DNA of 64,000 bases from Thermoplasmatales archaeon SW_10_69_26 (lineage in GTDB: Archaea > Thermoplasmatota > SW-10-69-26): positions 1 to 64,000 of the forward strand of contig PXUB01000022.1 in assembly GCA_003009755.1 (NCBI GenBank). Reading direction: 5' to 3'. The position numbers were made by a program, and so were the translations under genes. Positions 1-10,800 of this stretch are shown here, piece by piece; the first letter of the stretch is position 1; each line of letters opens with the position of its first letter. The notes beneath the pieces were generated by a model that ran no database searches, was not told where the DNA came from, and saw nothing but the letters and a program-made list of their open reading frames with translations.

Positions 1-233
1 GGTTCGAGCAAGCGTTAAGCTCGTTGGTCTCGGCCAAGCCGGTGCGGTGGGAGGGGTTGGTCAGCGGGGTGAACTGAGACAGCTACACACCCTCCCCCTT
101 CGGGCATTCCTTCGTCTCGGCTCCGCGCTTTCACCGCCTGAGGGCGGCGAGAGCCTAACCCAAGCATCGCCGGCAGTCTAGGCAACCGCCGAGGAACGGG
201 TCCAACGGTCCGCCGGTCCTTCCGTCGGGCCCC
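1..233. other. Noncoding left edge
   Basis: No convincing coding frame is seen. The stretch holds two small inverted repeats: CGAGC/GCTCG near positions 5-23, and CCGCC/GGCGG around 136-149. They may be terminator or RNA-end structures of a gene outside the window. A T-loop-like GGTTCGA stands at position 1, but no tRNA can be folded around it. Confidence 0.4.
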
Positions 234-1859
234 TCAGCGTTCGATGACGTCGGGTTCGATCGCCTCGGACAGGTCCCAGGGCTCGGGCGCCGGCATCGGG
301 GCCTCGTCGTCGTAGGCGAACGTGACCAGGCCCTGGTCGCCGGCGGAGCCGACGAGCGTGCCGTCGGGCTGGCCCAGCACCTCCTCGAAGGTGGGGGCCC
401 AGCGGCCCGGCTCGGCCGGCTCGGCGGGACCATCGCGGTCCGGCAAGAACACGCCCTCCGAGTCTAGGGCGAGCACGCCGTCCTCTTCGGGTGGGCCGTC
501 GGCCAGCGGGGACAGATCGACCGCCCAGACGCCGCCGTGGTACATCGAGACGAACAGCGTCTCGTCGACGACGGTGAGGTAGTGGTTGCTGAACTGGAAG
601 GTGCCGTTCCAGTTGACCTGGGCGGGTAGCGTCCAGGCGCCCACCGGTTCGGGCTCGGTCGGGTCGGTGGTGTCCATGACCCAGATGACGCCCGTCGGGG
701 CGCCTTCGGGGTGGCCGGCGTGCTCGGGGCCGATCACCGTGTAGTGGGTGCCGTTCCACAGCTCCTCGAGCGGGTAGGCGCTGTGCAGCGTGCCCTCCTC
801 GGCCGGCGTCGCCGAACCCTCGACCTCCCAGCGGCCCAGCTCCTCGGGGTTCTCGGGGTTGGACATGTCCAGCGTCGTGAACCGGTCGCCACCGGCCAGG
901 TAGGCGATCTTCTCGTCCGTCTTCGGGTGGATCTTCATGCGGCCGTCGTGACCGCGCGGGCCCAGCTGGGCTCCGTCGTCGTCGGGCAGGCGCTTCCACG
1001 TCGCGACGTGCTCGGCGTGGCCGCGGTCGGCCAGATCCTCGATCCGGTAGAACTGGTAAGCGGAGAAGCTGTTCTCCGACAGCTCGGGCACGCCCATGAC
1101 GGGCACGCGCGTCGTCGTGACCATCGCCCAGTTCGTGCCGTCGATGTTGCGCGTGTAGACGCTGTGTCCGCTGCCGGCCAGCGGCTGCTGCTCCTCGATC
1201 ACCGGCTCCTCGGGATCGGAGATGTCGACGACGAGGAGGCTCATCGGGCGCGGGACGGGATCGTCGGTCTCATCCTGCTCGCCGGCGCTCCACACCGGGT
1301 TCACGGGCTCGTCGGTGCACGGCGAGTTCCAGGCGATGCCCTCGTGGCGGCGCTCGTCGGTGCCCGGGACGACGTCGAGCTGGTCCTCGCGCGCCTCGCT
1401 CGTCACCAGCACGACGTGCTCGCCGTCGGGGACGACGGCCAGGTCGTAGATCCTCGTCGTCTGCATCACGAGCTCGCCGAGGTTCTCGATGTCGGTCGGG
1501 TCGGTGACGTCGGCGATCGTGAACCCGACCTGGCTGCGGGATTCGAACACGGCCAGCCGCCGGTCGTCGTCCACGGGCTTGGCGTCGCCGCAGAAGTACG
1601 AGCCGGCCGGCTGCCCGTAGTAGCTGGAGTTCAGCTGATCGTAGCCCAGCACATCGAAGTTCGGCGTGGACAGGTTCGCGTGGTCGGTCGGATCGGTGTG
1701 GTCGTGCGAGGGGCCGAACGCCAGCGCCTGCTCGTGCCAGATCGGCACCGGCTCGTCCTGCTCGGTCGATGCCTCGCTCAACTCGTCGCTCCCGATGCAG
1801 CCCGCGAAGCCCATCGCGAGCATGAGCGCTGCCAGTGCAACGGCGCCAAGCCTACCCAT
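234..1859 (-). CDS. Secreted LVIVD-repeat beta-propeller lipoprotein
   Basis: Predicted extracellular lipoprotein of about 541 residues. The start at 1859 gives a clean signal peptide with a lipobox ending in FAGC (Cys at about residue 21); a longer frame to 1904 would only add a basic tail. The body has repeated blocks of the LVIVD type, a hydrophobic strand followed by D-(I/T)-(S/T)-(D/N)-P, for example VVDISDPEEP, TLDMSNPENP and VMDTTDPTEP, expected to form a beta-propeller. Such repeats occur in archaeal and bacterial surface proteins without an assigned enzyme activity, so function is unknown. An A/T run at 1884-1889 sits about 27 nt before the start, compatible with a leaderless transcript. 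The gene stands alone, downstream of argS on the same strand. Confidence 0.85.
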   Translation of the reverse strand: MGRLGAVALAALMLAMGFAGCIGSDELSEASTEQDEPVPIWHEQALAFGPSHDHTDPTDHANLSTPNFDVLGYDQLNSSYYGQPAGSYFCGDAKPVDDDRRLAVFESRSQVGFTIADVTDPTDIENLGELVMQTTRIYDLAVVPDGEHVVLVTSEAREDQLDVVPGTDERRHEGIAWNSPCTDEPVNPVWSAGEQDETDDPVPRPMSLLVVDISDPEEPVIEEQQPLAGSGHSVYTRNIDGTNWAMVTTTRVPVMGVPELSENSFSAYQFYRIEDLADRGHAEHVATWKRLPDDDGAQLGPRGHDGRMKIHPKTDEKIAYLAGGDRFTTLDMSNPENPEELGRWEVEGSATPAEEGTLHSAYPLEELWNGTHYTVIGPEHAGHPEGAPTGVIWVMDTTDPTEPEPVGAWTLPAQVNWNGTFQFSNHYLTVVDETLFVSMYHGGVWAVDLSPLADGPPEEDGVLALDSEGVFLPDRDGPAEPAEPGRWAPTFEEVLGQPDGTLVGSAGDQGLVTFAYDDEAPMPAPEPWDLSEAIEPDVIER

Positions 1860-1986
1860 CGACCCCCGAGGAGACCTCGCCGGTGAAAAAGGTGTGGGCG
1901 ACACTTCCCGGGGGAAGAACCGCTACACGGTCGCGGTTGACAGAACACGCAGAGGAGCCCAGATGCAGGGCAGCAGACCCGGTGCA

Positions 1987-3852
1987 CTACATGCTCTCGG
2001 GCGCGTCGATCCCGAGCAGCGCCAGAGCGTTGGCCAGCACCTGCCGGGTCGCGTCGACGAGCGCCAGCCGGGCCTCGCGCAGCTCGGGCGAGCCGGCCTC
2101 CAGCACGGGGCAATCGCGGTAGAACTTGTTGAGGTCCTGCGCCGTCTCCACGGCGTAGGCGGTGACCGGGTGGACCTTGCGGTCGTCGGCGCACTCGCGG
2201 ACCAAGCTGGGCAGCTGAGCCAGCCGGCGGACGAGCTGGATCTCGCTGTCGTGCATCAACGCTGTGAGATCGCCCGCGGGAGCCTGGCCAGGGTCGAGGC
2301 CGGCCTTCTCGAGGATGCCGCACGTGCGAGCGTGGCTGTACTGGACGAAGGGGGCGGTGGAGCCCTCGAAGTTCAGCGCCTTCTCCCAGCTGAACTCGAT
2401 CGGCTTCTCCGACTGGACGCTGACGACGTTGAACCGAAGGGCGGCGGGTCCGACGAGGTCGGCGATCTCCTCCATGCGCGCCTCGGACAGCTCCTCGCCG
2501 CGGCGCTCGCGCACCTCGGCCAGGGCTCGGGTCCGCGACTCCTCGAGCAGGTCGTCGAGGTAGACGACGCGGCCCGAGCGCGTGCTCATCGAGCCCTCGG
2601 GCAGGGACACGAAGTTGTAGAACACGACGTCGAGGGGGACCTCGATGCCGAGCGCGGACAGGGCCGCCTGGATCTCCGTCGCGTGGAGCTTGTGATCCTC
2701 GCCGAGCACGTCCACGAGCTCGTCGGCTCGCTCGAGCTTGTCGAGGTGGTAGGCGACGTCGCGGGTCCCGTACAGGGTCGTGCCGTCGCCGCGCGTGATG
2801 AACATCTGCGGCTTGTCGGTGTCGACGCCCAGCTGCTCCATGTCGAGGTACTCGGCGCCGTCCTCGGTCTGGCAGGCATCCAGCTCGCGCAGGTCCGCGA
2901 GCACGCGCTCGACGCTGCCGTCCAGCACGAGCTCGGACTCGAACACGACGTTGTCGTGGTGGACGTTGGCGTCCTCCAGCGAGGAGCGGATGCCCTTCAT
3001 CGCCCAGGTGACGATCTGCCGGAACTCGGTCGCCGTCTCCTCGTCGTCGGCCTCGAAGGCCTGGATCAGGTCGGCGATCTCGTCCTCGGGGTCGCGGTCG
3101 GGCAGCGCCCGTCCCTGGTCGTGCAGTTCGAGCGCGCGGTTGGCCGCCTGGTAGTACTGGACGAGCAGGCGGTCGAGCTTGCCCGCCTCGTCCGGGCCCG
3201 GGTCGAGCACGCGTTTCGATGCGGCATCGCGAGGCTGGGCGAGCAGGTCGAAGCTGAACGCCTCGGCCTCGTCGGGGTCGAGCTCGTAAGCGTCGCCGCG
3301 GAGGTCGACGTTCTTGGCGCCCCAGACCAGCGTGGCGGCTTGCCGACCCATGTCGTTGACGTAGTACTCGGCGACGACGTGGTGGCCGGCGGCGCGCAGC
3401 AGGCGCACGATCGAGTCGGCCAGCAACGGGTTGCGGGCCCGACCCACGTGCAGGGGGCCGGTCGGGTTCGCCGAGGTGTGCTCGACGAGCACGCTGGATC
3501 CGCGCTCGGGCAGCTCGCCGTAACCGGCCGAGCGCTCGCGCACGCTGTCCAGCGTGGTGGTCACGAGCGCCTCCGGCTCGACGTCGAAGTTGAGGTAGGG
3601 ACCCTCGGCCCGGACCGTCATCTCGTCGGTGGGCGGGAGAGCGTCCTCGAGGTTCTCGGCGATGTCGGCGGGCGCCGCCTGGGCCTGGCTGGCGAAGGCG
3701 TGGCAGGGGAAGGCGAAGTCCGCCAGCTCGGCGTCGGGCTCCTCGACGAGGTGATCGATCTCCTCGGCGATGCCGTAGGCTGCGTGCAGGGCCTCGCAGG
3801 TCCAGGCGATCGCCTCGTCGCGGAAGCTGCCCCACGGATCGGGCTCGACCAT
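1987..3852 (-). CDS. argS: Arginyl-tRNA synthetase
   Basis: Class I aminoacyl-tRNA synthetase that charges tRNA-Arg with arginine in the cytoplasm; 621 residues, a normal family length. The N-terminal Add-1 tRNA-binding domain covers roughly residues 1-110. The ATP-binding HIGH-type signature reads NPTGPLHVGRARN at about 129-141, and the KMSKS equivalent is SMSTRSG near residue 423, the form seen in many archaeal ArgRS. The C-terminal alpha-helical anticodon-binding domain (DALR) ends with ANALALLGI. Acidic residues are abundant, as in salt-adapted proteins. A TTTAAC element on the minus strand lies about 27 nt before the ATG. No operon partner overlaps it. Confidence 0.97.
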   Translation of the reverse strand: MVEPDPWGSFRDEAIAWTCEALHAAYGIAEEIDHLVEEPDAELADFAFPCHAFASQAQAAPADIAENLEDALPPTDEMTVRAEGPYLNFDVEPEALVTTTLDSVRERSAGYGELPERGSSVLVEHTSANPTGPLHVGRARNPLLADSIVRLLRAAGHHVVAEYYVNDMGRQAATLVWGAKNVDLRGDAYELDPDEAEAFSFDLLAQPRDAASKRVLDPGPDEAGKLDRLLVQYYQAANRALELHDQGRALPDRDPEDEIADLIQAFEADDEETATEFRQIVTWAMKGIRSSLEDANVHHDNVVFESELVLDGSVERVLADLRELDACQTEDGAEYLDMEQLGVDTDKPQMFITRGDGTTLYGTRDVAYHLDKLERADELVDVLGEDHKLHATEIQAALSALGIEVPLDVVFYNFVSLPEGSMSTRSGRVVYLDDLLEESRTRALAEVRERRGEELSEARMEEIADLVGPAALRFNVVSVQSEKPIEFSWEKALNFEGSTAPFVQYSHARTCGILEKAGLDPGQAPAGDLTALMHDSEIQLVRRLAQLPSLVRECADDRKVHPVTAYAVETAQDLNKFYRDCPVLEAGSPELREARLALVDATRQVLANALALLGIDAPESM

Positions 3853-3876
3853 CGCTTCCGGCAGGCCCCGCCCAGG

Positions 3877-3882
3877 GTTAAA
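3877..3882 (-). promoter_or_regulatory. TATA-like element of argS
   Basis: TTTAAC (minus strand), centred about 27.5 nt upstream of the argS ATG. This spacing predicts a transcript that starts at or within a base or two of the start codon. Confidence 0.5.
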
Positions 3883-3915
3883 CGGTTGGGCCGAGGGCCA
3901 AGCGCGGGCCTGGCC

Positions 3916-4509
3916 TCACTCGTCCCGCCAGGGTAGGTCGTAGGCCTCCGCCAGCGCCTGCGCCCACTCGGCGAGGATCTCGGTCGGATGGTACTCGACG
4001 GCGCGCCCGAGGCGGAGCCGTTCGACGAGGTCGCGCTCCAACAGGGAGCGCAGGTGGTGTTGGACGGTGACCTTCGTGAGGTTCAAGGCGTCGGCGATCG
4101 CCTGGCTCGAGCAGCCCGGGTGCTGGGCGACGTGAACGCCGACCAGGCGTACGGGCTCCCGGCCGAAGAGGATGCGCGTGGCTTCCTCCTGCCACAGGTG
4201 CTCGTCGCCCTGGACGAAGCACAGCACCTCGCGACCCTGGGGACCGTCGACGGTCCGCACCAGGCCCCTCTCCTCGAGGCGTTCGAGGTGGAAGGTGACG
4301 AGGCTGCTGCGCACGCCCAGCCGGTCGCTGAGCTGGTTTTTGTTCTGTCCGGGCGTCCTGCGTAGGGCCTGGACGATCGCTCGCCGGGTCTCGTCCTTCA
4401 AGAGGACGGACTGGATCTCGGTCAGATCCCGGTCCGACGAGCGCTCGCGCTCGAACCGCGAGCTCGTGGCCTGGCATTGGGTTGACCGCGAGCGGACCTT
4501 CTCAGCCAT
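3916..4509 (-). CDS. Tandem winged-helix transcription regulator
   Basis: Cytoplasmic DNA-binding protein of 197 residues with two winged helix-turn-helix units. The first, about residues 30-90, contains DETRRAIVQALRRTPG and a recognition-helix-like VRSSLVTFHLERLEERGLV. The second, about 115-170, contains HPGCSSQAIADALNLT followed by VTVQHHLRSLLERDLV. Tandem ArsR/MarR-like wings are common in archaeal regulators of membrane or stress genes. No sensor domain or metal-binding cysteine cluster is visible, so the signal is unknown. The ATG overlaps the end of the upstream envelope gene by 8 nt, so the two are almost certainly co-transcribed and translationally coupled; regulation of that operon is an inference. 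Confidence 0.85.
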   Translation of the reverse strand: MAEKVRSRSTQCQATSSRFERERSSDRDLTEIQSVLLKDETRRAIVQALRRTPGQNKNQLSDRLGVRSSLVTFHLERLEERGLVRTVDGPQGREVLCFVQGDEHLWQEEATRILFGREPVRLVGVHVAQHPGCSSQAIADALNLTKVTVQHHLRSLLERDLVERLRLGRAVEYHPTEILAEWAQALAEAYDLPWRDE

Positions 4510-6040
4510 GGCTCGTCCCTCCCCGGCCGCTTGCGCCTGTGCGCGGGTCCTGGGCCCAACCGCCGAGGTCGAGCAGATCGCGCAGATCCCGGGCTTGCGT
4601 GGGCGCGGTGCACGAGAGCTCGGCCAGAGCCCGGCGAGCTCTCGCCCGCTGGCCGGCCTCGACTGCGGCGGCGACCTCGACCTCCATCATGTCCACCGGG
4701 AGCGCAGGCAGCGATCGCTCGGCCGCCGCCAGCTCCGCAAGCGCCTCACCGTGCCGGTCGGCCTCGTGCAGGCACAGCGCTCGGCCGTACCAGCCGCGGA
4801 CCCGCTCAGGGTCGAGCCGGCGCAACCGGCCATAGAGGGTGGCCGCCCGATCGAAGGCACGGTCGTCCTCGGCCTCGATCGCGGCCCGCTTCCACCGCTC
4901 GTACAGGTGCTCGCGCACGGTGGCCGGCAGGAGGGCGACCAACCGCCAGCGCGCCAGGTACGCCAAGCACGCCATCGCGCTCGTGAGCAACAGCCCGCCG
5001 AGCCACGGCGTCGCAGCCTCGCCGTCGGTCGCCGTTTGCGCCGCGATCGCGGGTCCCTGGGCCACGGTGAACGTGTCGGAGCTTTCGGCCTCGACCACTG
5101 GGCCGCCCGCCTGTCCGGGATCGATCTCGGAGGTGAACGCCCCGTCGCCGGCCAGGCTCAGGGCCGAGCCGCCGAGGTCGACGGTGCCCTGCGGCGAGAA
5201 GAGCGACCCCTGGGGCGCATCGGCCTCCACCGAACCATCCACCTGCGTGGTCATCGAGGAGGCGTAGACCGAACCGCCGGTCAGCAGGGACAGGCTCCCT
5301 CCGCGGATCGTGACGGTGACGACCCGCATCTCGTACTGGGAGGTCGGGCCGGGCTGATCCGTGTGGCGGTGGCCCGCCCAGGTCGACCAGGTCTCGCCGT
5401 CGGCCGTCTCGACCGTCAAGGTCGCGTTGTTGTAGAAAAGCTCGACGGTGCCCTCCACCTGTGCCTGATCGAGCTCCCGGTGTTCGACGAGCGGGTCCGA
5501 GAGACGGTAGACGTATGACGGGTAGGATTGTTCGTCGCCGAGGCCCTCGGCGGCCTCGGAGTACCCGCCCTGCGCGAGCAGGGTGCCAGCCGGGACCGCG
5601 AGTTGGCTGGAGACCCCAGCATCCTCGCCGGTCACCTCGGCGCGGGCGGACGGCTCGGTGAAGATCTGCCCGCCGGCCGAGCGGGGCTCGCCGATCTCGG
5701 CCTCGACGTCCGAGAAGGATCGATGGATCCGCTCGCGGTCCTCGATGATGTGCGTTTCGTGGCCCGTCGGGCTCTTCGTGGCGATCCCGACCTCTCGCGT
5801 GAGGGTCACCTCGAGCCGATCGGCCGAGATCTCGGCGCCCGATCCGACCGACCAGGTCGCGCCGAGGCCGCCCGAACCGGTGACGGTGGTCTTCCCGCCG
5901 ACGTCGATCGGCTCGTGGGTCCACAGATCCCACGCGGTGGTGCGCGGAGCCTCGGCCTGAGCCGGTGCTCCGGCGAGGACGAGAAAACCCAAGATGACGA
6001 TCGCCAGCCCTGTGCGCAGCGGTCCTCCCAGTCGTGCCAC
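4502..6040 (-). CDS. Secreted envelope protein with C-terminal TM and TPR-like tail
   Basis: Unrecognised membrane-anchored protein. An N-terminal signal peptide (ending near APAQA) leads into a long exported region rich in Gly, Ser, Thr and acidic residues, which looks like beta-rich adhesin or S-layer-type sequence. A single transmembrane helix lies about 160 residues before the C-terminus (LLLTSAMACLAYLARW). The cytoplasmic tail has helical TPR-like repeats (FDRAATLYGRLRRLDPERV, YGRALCLHEADRHGEALAEL). I chose GTG 6040, which begins just before the signal peptide and lies about 28 nt from a TTTAGG element at 6066-6071; TTG 6049 is an alternative. Its end overlaps the winged-helix regulator. 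Topology suggests surface sensing coupled to a cytoplasmic scaffold, but that is inference. Confidence 0.75.
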   Translation of the reverse strand: MARLGGPLRTGLAIVILGFLVLAGAPAQAEAPRTTAWDLWTHEPIDVGGKTTVTGSGGLGATWSVGSGAEISADRLEVTLTREVGIATKSPTGHETHIIEDRERIHRSFSDVEAEIGEPRSAGGQIFTEPSARAEVTGEDAGVSSQLAVPAGTLLAQGGYSEAAEGLGDEQSYPSYVYRLSDPLVEHRELDQAQVEGTVELFYNNATLTVETADGETWSTWAGHRHTDQPGPTSQYEMRVVTVTIRGGSLSLLTGGSVYASSMTTQVDGSVEADAPQGSLFSPQGTVDLGGSALSLAGDGAFTSEIDPGQAGGPVVEAESSDTFTVAQGPAIAAQTATDGEAATPWLGGLLLTSAMACLAYLARWRLVALLPATVREHLYERWKRAAIEAEDDRAFDRAATLYGRLRRLDPERVRGWYGRALCLHEADRHGEALAELAAAERSLPALPVDMMEVEVAAAVEAGQRARARRALAELSCTAPTQARDLRDLLDLGGWAQDPRTGASGRGGTSHG

Positions 6041-6190
6041 GGTATCCAACGATGACCATCAGGGACCTAAACCCCTCGGCTGGCCGGATCCCGAGACGAG
6101 AGAGCCTCAAGGCTGTCGGCGTACTAGCTGAGATCGGGCCAGATGGACCGAGGAAAAGACTGAAGCGACGGATTATCCATCGAACTGTTG

Positions 6191-7768
6191 ATGGCGCCGG
6201 CCTGGGAGGCGGGAGCCCTCGCCGCGATGGCTCTCATCCAGTTCGCCGTAGGCTACTGGTGGTGGAAGGGACCCCACCTGAAGGGAACCCGGTATTGGAT
6301 TGGCGGTCTGTTTGCCCTCAACGGGATTTCGAGCGCCCGCAAATCCCTCATGCTCCTGCCCGGGATCGAGTCCACCGTCCTAGACGTTATCGGAGCCCTT
6401 TCCGACAAGTGGACCAACTTCTTCCTGTTCGGCTTCGTCCTCCTCGTACTGGCACGAAAGCGGAATCTCCCCTCCCGTTTGTTGCTGTCTGCCGTCGGAG
6501 TCCTGATGGCCGTGGCAAGCCCGTTCTTCTTTTGGGACGGACTGAGTTCAGCAGCCTCGTTTCCTCAGGCCAGCAGTATGATGCACTTAGTGCTGAACCT
6601 GGCCATCATCGTGGGCGCAGTCGCGCTCGCCCAAGAGGCGCAAACGACCTCAGAAGGCCAGGATGCGATCTGGCTTTTCGCCCTGAGCGTGATCGGATTC
6701 CGATTCGCAGAGCTCAGCGCCTGGCTCGTTGGGGTCGATCTACTCGTGGATCTCCGTCAAGGCTTACCGGGCCTGGCCTCGAGCCTGCTTCAGACGGCTA
6801 CCCTTCCCGCCTTGCTCATCGGGTTCGCTATCGTCGTGCGGGAAAGGTTCCGGACCACCGCGAGTCGGGATCATACGCTATTCGATATCAGCCTCCTCCT
6901 TCTCCTTGCGGGGTTCCTGTTCGGGTTCGCGAGGGCGATCTCGACCGGGAGGAGCTTTGCGGTCTTCTTCTCGATCGGGCTCGTCCGTCCTGCGGGCTTC
7001 CTGGTCACGCAGTGGAAGCTTGCTGATCGCCCGTTCCGCGACACGGCCCAGTGGCGCCAGCTCCGGCTCGGAGGCGCCGCTCTTTGCGGCGCTATCCTGG
7101 CTGTTCCCCTGGCCTCTCCCTTCGGCATGGGAACGGGTGGGACCGTGATCCTCGGCCTCACGCTGGCGGTCTTCGGTCTCGGCCTCGTCCGGTCTCTATG
7201 GTTTTCACGAGGGCCAGCGGCGGTTTCGGACTCCAACCCGACCCCGGAGGGCGACTGGCCTGTCGATCCCGAGAACGTCGCACTCCCGCAGGATTGGAAG
7301 GAGCAGTTCACGGAGAACCTGGCCGCTTTCGGGGACCTGCCGGAACCCGTCCAAGACGGTCTCGATCGGCTCTCACGATGGCAGCGCCTGGTCCTAGCCC
7401 TTTACGCGGCGCCCGAATCCGACCGCCTTCCCCCGTACGAACGGACTACACCGGGGCTGCACTTTCTGACCCACTGTCCGTACCCAAGCATCGGCGCGGA
7501 GATCGCGCGAACCAACGAGCGGTGGACAAAGATCCTCGAGGAGTTAGGGATCGACACCCCCTCCGCCCGCTCTCCCTCCGAAACCCCCCTCATCGAGTCC
7601 ACGACAGGGCGGGCGGAGGGGCTCGACAGTCCCAGGGCCAAAGCCTACCACCTGACCCCCTTGGGCAAGCGAGTCGCCAAGCGACTGGTCGAGGAGAACG
7701 GGTTCGGCACGTTGAACGTCGAGAGGCTCAGGCGCGTCATCGGCGAGGGGTACGCGGACAACACGTAG
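6191..7768 (+). CDS. Polytopic membrane protein with C-terminal winged-helix-like domain
   Basis: About 525 residues; no named family is certain. The first about 340 residues contain roughly eight to nine hydrophobic helices separated by short loops. After a Pro-rich linker the last about 170 residues are soluble. This tail contains LSRWQRLVLALYAAPES, THCPYPSIGAEIARTNERW and the ending LTPLGKRVAKRLVEE, which resembles a winged-helix domain with its wing and final helix. The architecture suggests a one-component membrane regulator that binds DNA from the membrane. The ATG at 6191 is preferred to TTG 6188. Base composition is visibly more A/T-rich than in the flanking genes, a feature shared with the next gene, so the pair may have been acquired. 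Confidence 0.7.
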   Translation: MAPAWEAGALAAMALIQFAVGYWWWKGPHLKGTRYWIGGLFALNGISSARKSLMLLPGIESTVLDVIGALSDKWTNFFLFGFVLLVLARKRNLPSRLLLSAVGVLMAVASPFFFWDGLSSAASFPQASSMMHLVLNLAIIVGAVALAQEAQTTSEGQDAIWLFALSVIGFRFAELSAWLVGVDLLVDLRQGLPGLASSLLQTATLPALLIGFAIVVRERFRTTASRDHTLFDISLLLLLAGFLFGFARAISTGRSFAVFFSIGLVRPAGFLVTQWKLADRPFRDTAQWRQLRLGGAALCGAILAVPLASPFGMGTGGTVILGLTLAVFGLGLVRSLWFSRGPAAVSDSNPTPEGDWPVDPENVALPQDWKEQFTENLAAFGDLPEPVQDGLDRLSRWQRLVLALYAAPESDRLPPYERTTPGLHFLTHCPYPSIGAEIARTNERWTKILEELGIDTPSARSPSETPLIESTTGRAEGLDSPRAKAYHLTPLGKRVAKRLVEENGFGTLNVERLRRVIGEGYADNT

Positions 7769-7868
7769 TGACGCGGCCACTTCTGGCTTCTCAGGCCGTT
7801 CACCTTTCACTACCTTGCAATCCAACTTAGGCGAGTTTTGAAACCTCTAACCGCGGACTCTGGTCTCG

Positions 7869-10800
7869 ATGACAGTCAGCCGATTGAGCGATGGACTTCC
7901 GACAGCCCCGAACGTCATAGTTTGTTTCATGGCCATGGTCGGTCTATCATTGGTTCTGTGGGCTCCGGGAGCGGAAGCCTCGGCTCAATTTCAGATCCAC
8001 ACGATTGCAGACGGCCTGGACGCTGCTTTTTCCGTTGACACCGGAGATATGGATGGAGATGGCGCGACTGATGTAGTCGTCGCGGAACGAGACTCTGATG
8101 CCATCCGATGGTACGAGAATGACGGTGGAGGGTCATCTACCGAGCACACCGTCACTTCTGACCTGACGAAAGCCAGGTCGGTGTCAGTCGCCGAGATCAA
8201 TGGAGACACTCACCCTGACGTGGTGGGAGTCTCCCGGGAAGACAACCTGGTGAATTGGTACAGAAACGACGGTGGAGGGTCATTTACAGAGCATACAATT
8301 TCAACCGCTCCCGACGAGCCCAAGTCAGTGGCTACTGGCGATGTGGACGAAGATGGAGATATCGATGCCCTAAGTGCATCGCGAGATGACAGTCGAATCG
8401 CCTGGTATGAAAACGATGGCAGCGGCTCCTTTGAGGCTCATACCATCACCACGGACGCCGATGGAGGGACATCGGTGACGACGGCAGATGTCGATTCAGA
8501 CGGGGATACCGACATTCTTAGCTCTTCCAAATTAGATAACCGGATCGCTTGGTACGAGAACGACGGCTCCGAATCCTTCACAACTCACACCGTCACGTCC
8601 GAGGCGAGTCACGCCAAAGACGTCACTACAGCAGATGTCAATTCTGACGGTCACCTGGATATCCTCTCTGCCGCCTCCGATGACAACGAAGTTACATGGT
8701 ACGAAAATGATGGAACCGAGTCATTCTCCACTCAGATAATCACAACCGAAGCGGAGAATGCGAATACAGTTCGCGCCACTGATATGGACAGGGACGGGGA
8801 TGTCGATGTCCTGAGCGCGTCCAACCAGGACGATACGGTCGCACTCTATGAGAACGATGGTTCTGAGTCCTTTACCACGCACATCCTCGACTCTAACCAG
8901 GAGAGCGTCAACGACTTGGCTTTGGTCGATTTGGAGGAAGAGGGGGACGTGGATGTCTTCGCACCCCCCGACGGACAAGTGACCTGGTTCGAGAATACCG
9001 TTTCGGCAAAGTTGCCGGATACCCCGCGAAACTTCGCAGTCGAACCCGGCCCCGATCCCACGGACATCGCCACGACCTGGGACCCGCCGGAAGACACGGT
9101 GTCGGTCCCGCTTGACCACTACAACATCTACCGTGGCAAGTCCAGCGACGGGCTCTCCAAGGTTACCGAAACCACGGACTCATCCTACCCCGACACGGAT
9201 CTGGACTGCTCGACCACGTACTACTACGAGGTCACCGCGGTCAACGAGGACGGTTTAGAAAGCGAACCCACGGATACGAAAAGCATCACCATCGACTGCT
9301 CTCCCACACCGCCGCGAAACCTGGACCTGGAACCCGGGATGCGGATGAATGCAATGAAGCTCTGGTGGACGGAACCCCAAGATAGTGGCTCAGCCCCTAT
9401 TGACCAGTACCCTGTTTATCGGAAGATCGGGGACAACCCGTTCGCGAAAGTCGGGACCGCTGAGGAGACATCCTTCATGGACAAGGGGTTGGAGTGTGAC
9501 CAGACCTACCACTACCACGTCACAGCAGTGAATGAGGATGGGTTCGAGAGCGAGCCCTCTGCCTCGACAACCACCCAGGAGTCCACCGCGAGCCTGGACA
9601 TTCCATGGGCGCCTGAAAACCCGAACTACGCACCATCCGCTCCCGCAACGCCGACCCTGGGGTACGAGGATTCCGCCAGTGCGGCAGAATTGAGCGAGTG
9701 TCCGGGTGAGGACAAGATGGTGGAGTTTTCGATTGACTCGGGCGCGTTCGACCATTACGACGCGGTGGACGCGAACACCGTCCCGCTGAACTTGGACTTG
9801 AACGCGCATCTCCGCATTCCCAGCGGGAACGTGACCTGGAACGATACGCCCCGGGACGTGGCCACGGTCCAGATCAACGACTCGGAGGAATGGACCACGC
9901 TGGAGACGCTAGACGCGAGGCCCGAAGACCCGAATCAGTCCACCACTGCCTGGAACGTGACCCGGCAGGATGTTCGCGTGCCGACGGAGTTCTTGTCGGA
10001 CGGCGAGAACGAGTTCCGGGTCGTTTTCGAGGACTTCCCCGAGGAGAACAAGACTGGGTGGAATGGGACCGTGGATGCGGCCCGGTTGGACTTGGTTGCC
10101 CCACCGACGTTCATTCTGCATGGGTGGGATGCGAGCCCAAACGCGGCGTTGACATGGAACAATGAAGACCAGCAATCGGACTGCGCTCAACGCCTGGACC
10201 TCAATGGATTAGCCCAGTGGCAGTGTGATTTGCACAACAAGCTCCTCATCCGTAGTTTGGCCGCTTTCGGGCAAAACCCGTGGACGTGGGCTGCCGACGA
10301 GGACCAATCATCGAGAGCCGCGATGCCGTTGTTCGGATACAACCCCAAGCAGGGTATCAACCAGACGGTCGCCGACTTGCACGAGAATGTGACCCAGCGG
10401 CTGGATCGCTTGGACTGGAACGGTCAGGCCAGCTTCGTCGGCCACAGCATGGGCGGATTGGTATCGCGAACTTATAGCGTGTCTGATTGCCCATCAAGTC
10501 CCAGGCTCCCGACATGTCCGCTTGCGAGTGACGGGACGGACTTCCGTGCCAACCGCATCGTCACGCTTGGGACACCTCACTTGGGCTCGCAGCTTGCCGA
10601 TATTTATACCTGTCAGCCAGAGCAGCTACCTTTCGGGATAGCGAACCACGACTATAGCTGGGGCCCCGCTGACTCGGATGCCGCACTGTTAGACTACCAA
10701 GAGGACAACGTGCTCCCGACAAGCGACTGCGGATGGCACGACTACTATGCCAGTGGGTTTGCGTATGATTCCCATTGCAGTGTGTTCGGCTGCGATATTC

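Noticed and set aside
1778-3835. Long open frame antisense-shifted to argS
   Set aside because: Arg/Pro-rich shadow frame of a high-GC gene; the argS frame has all family motifs.
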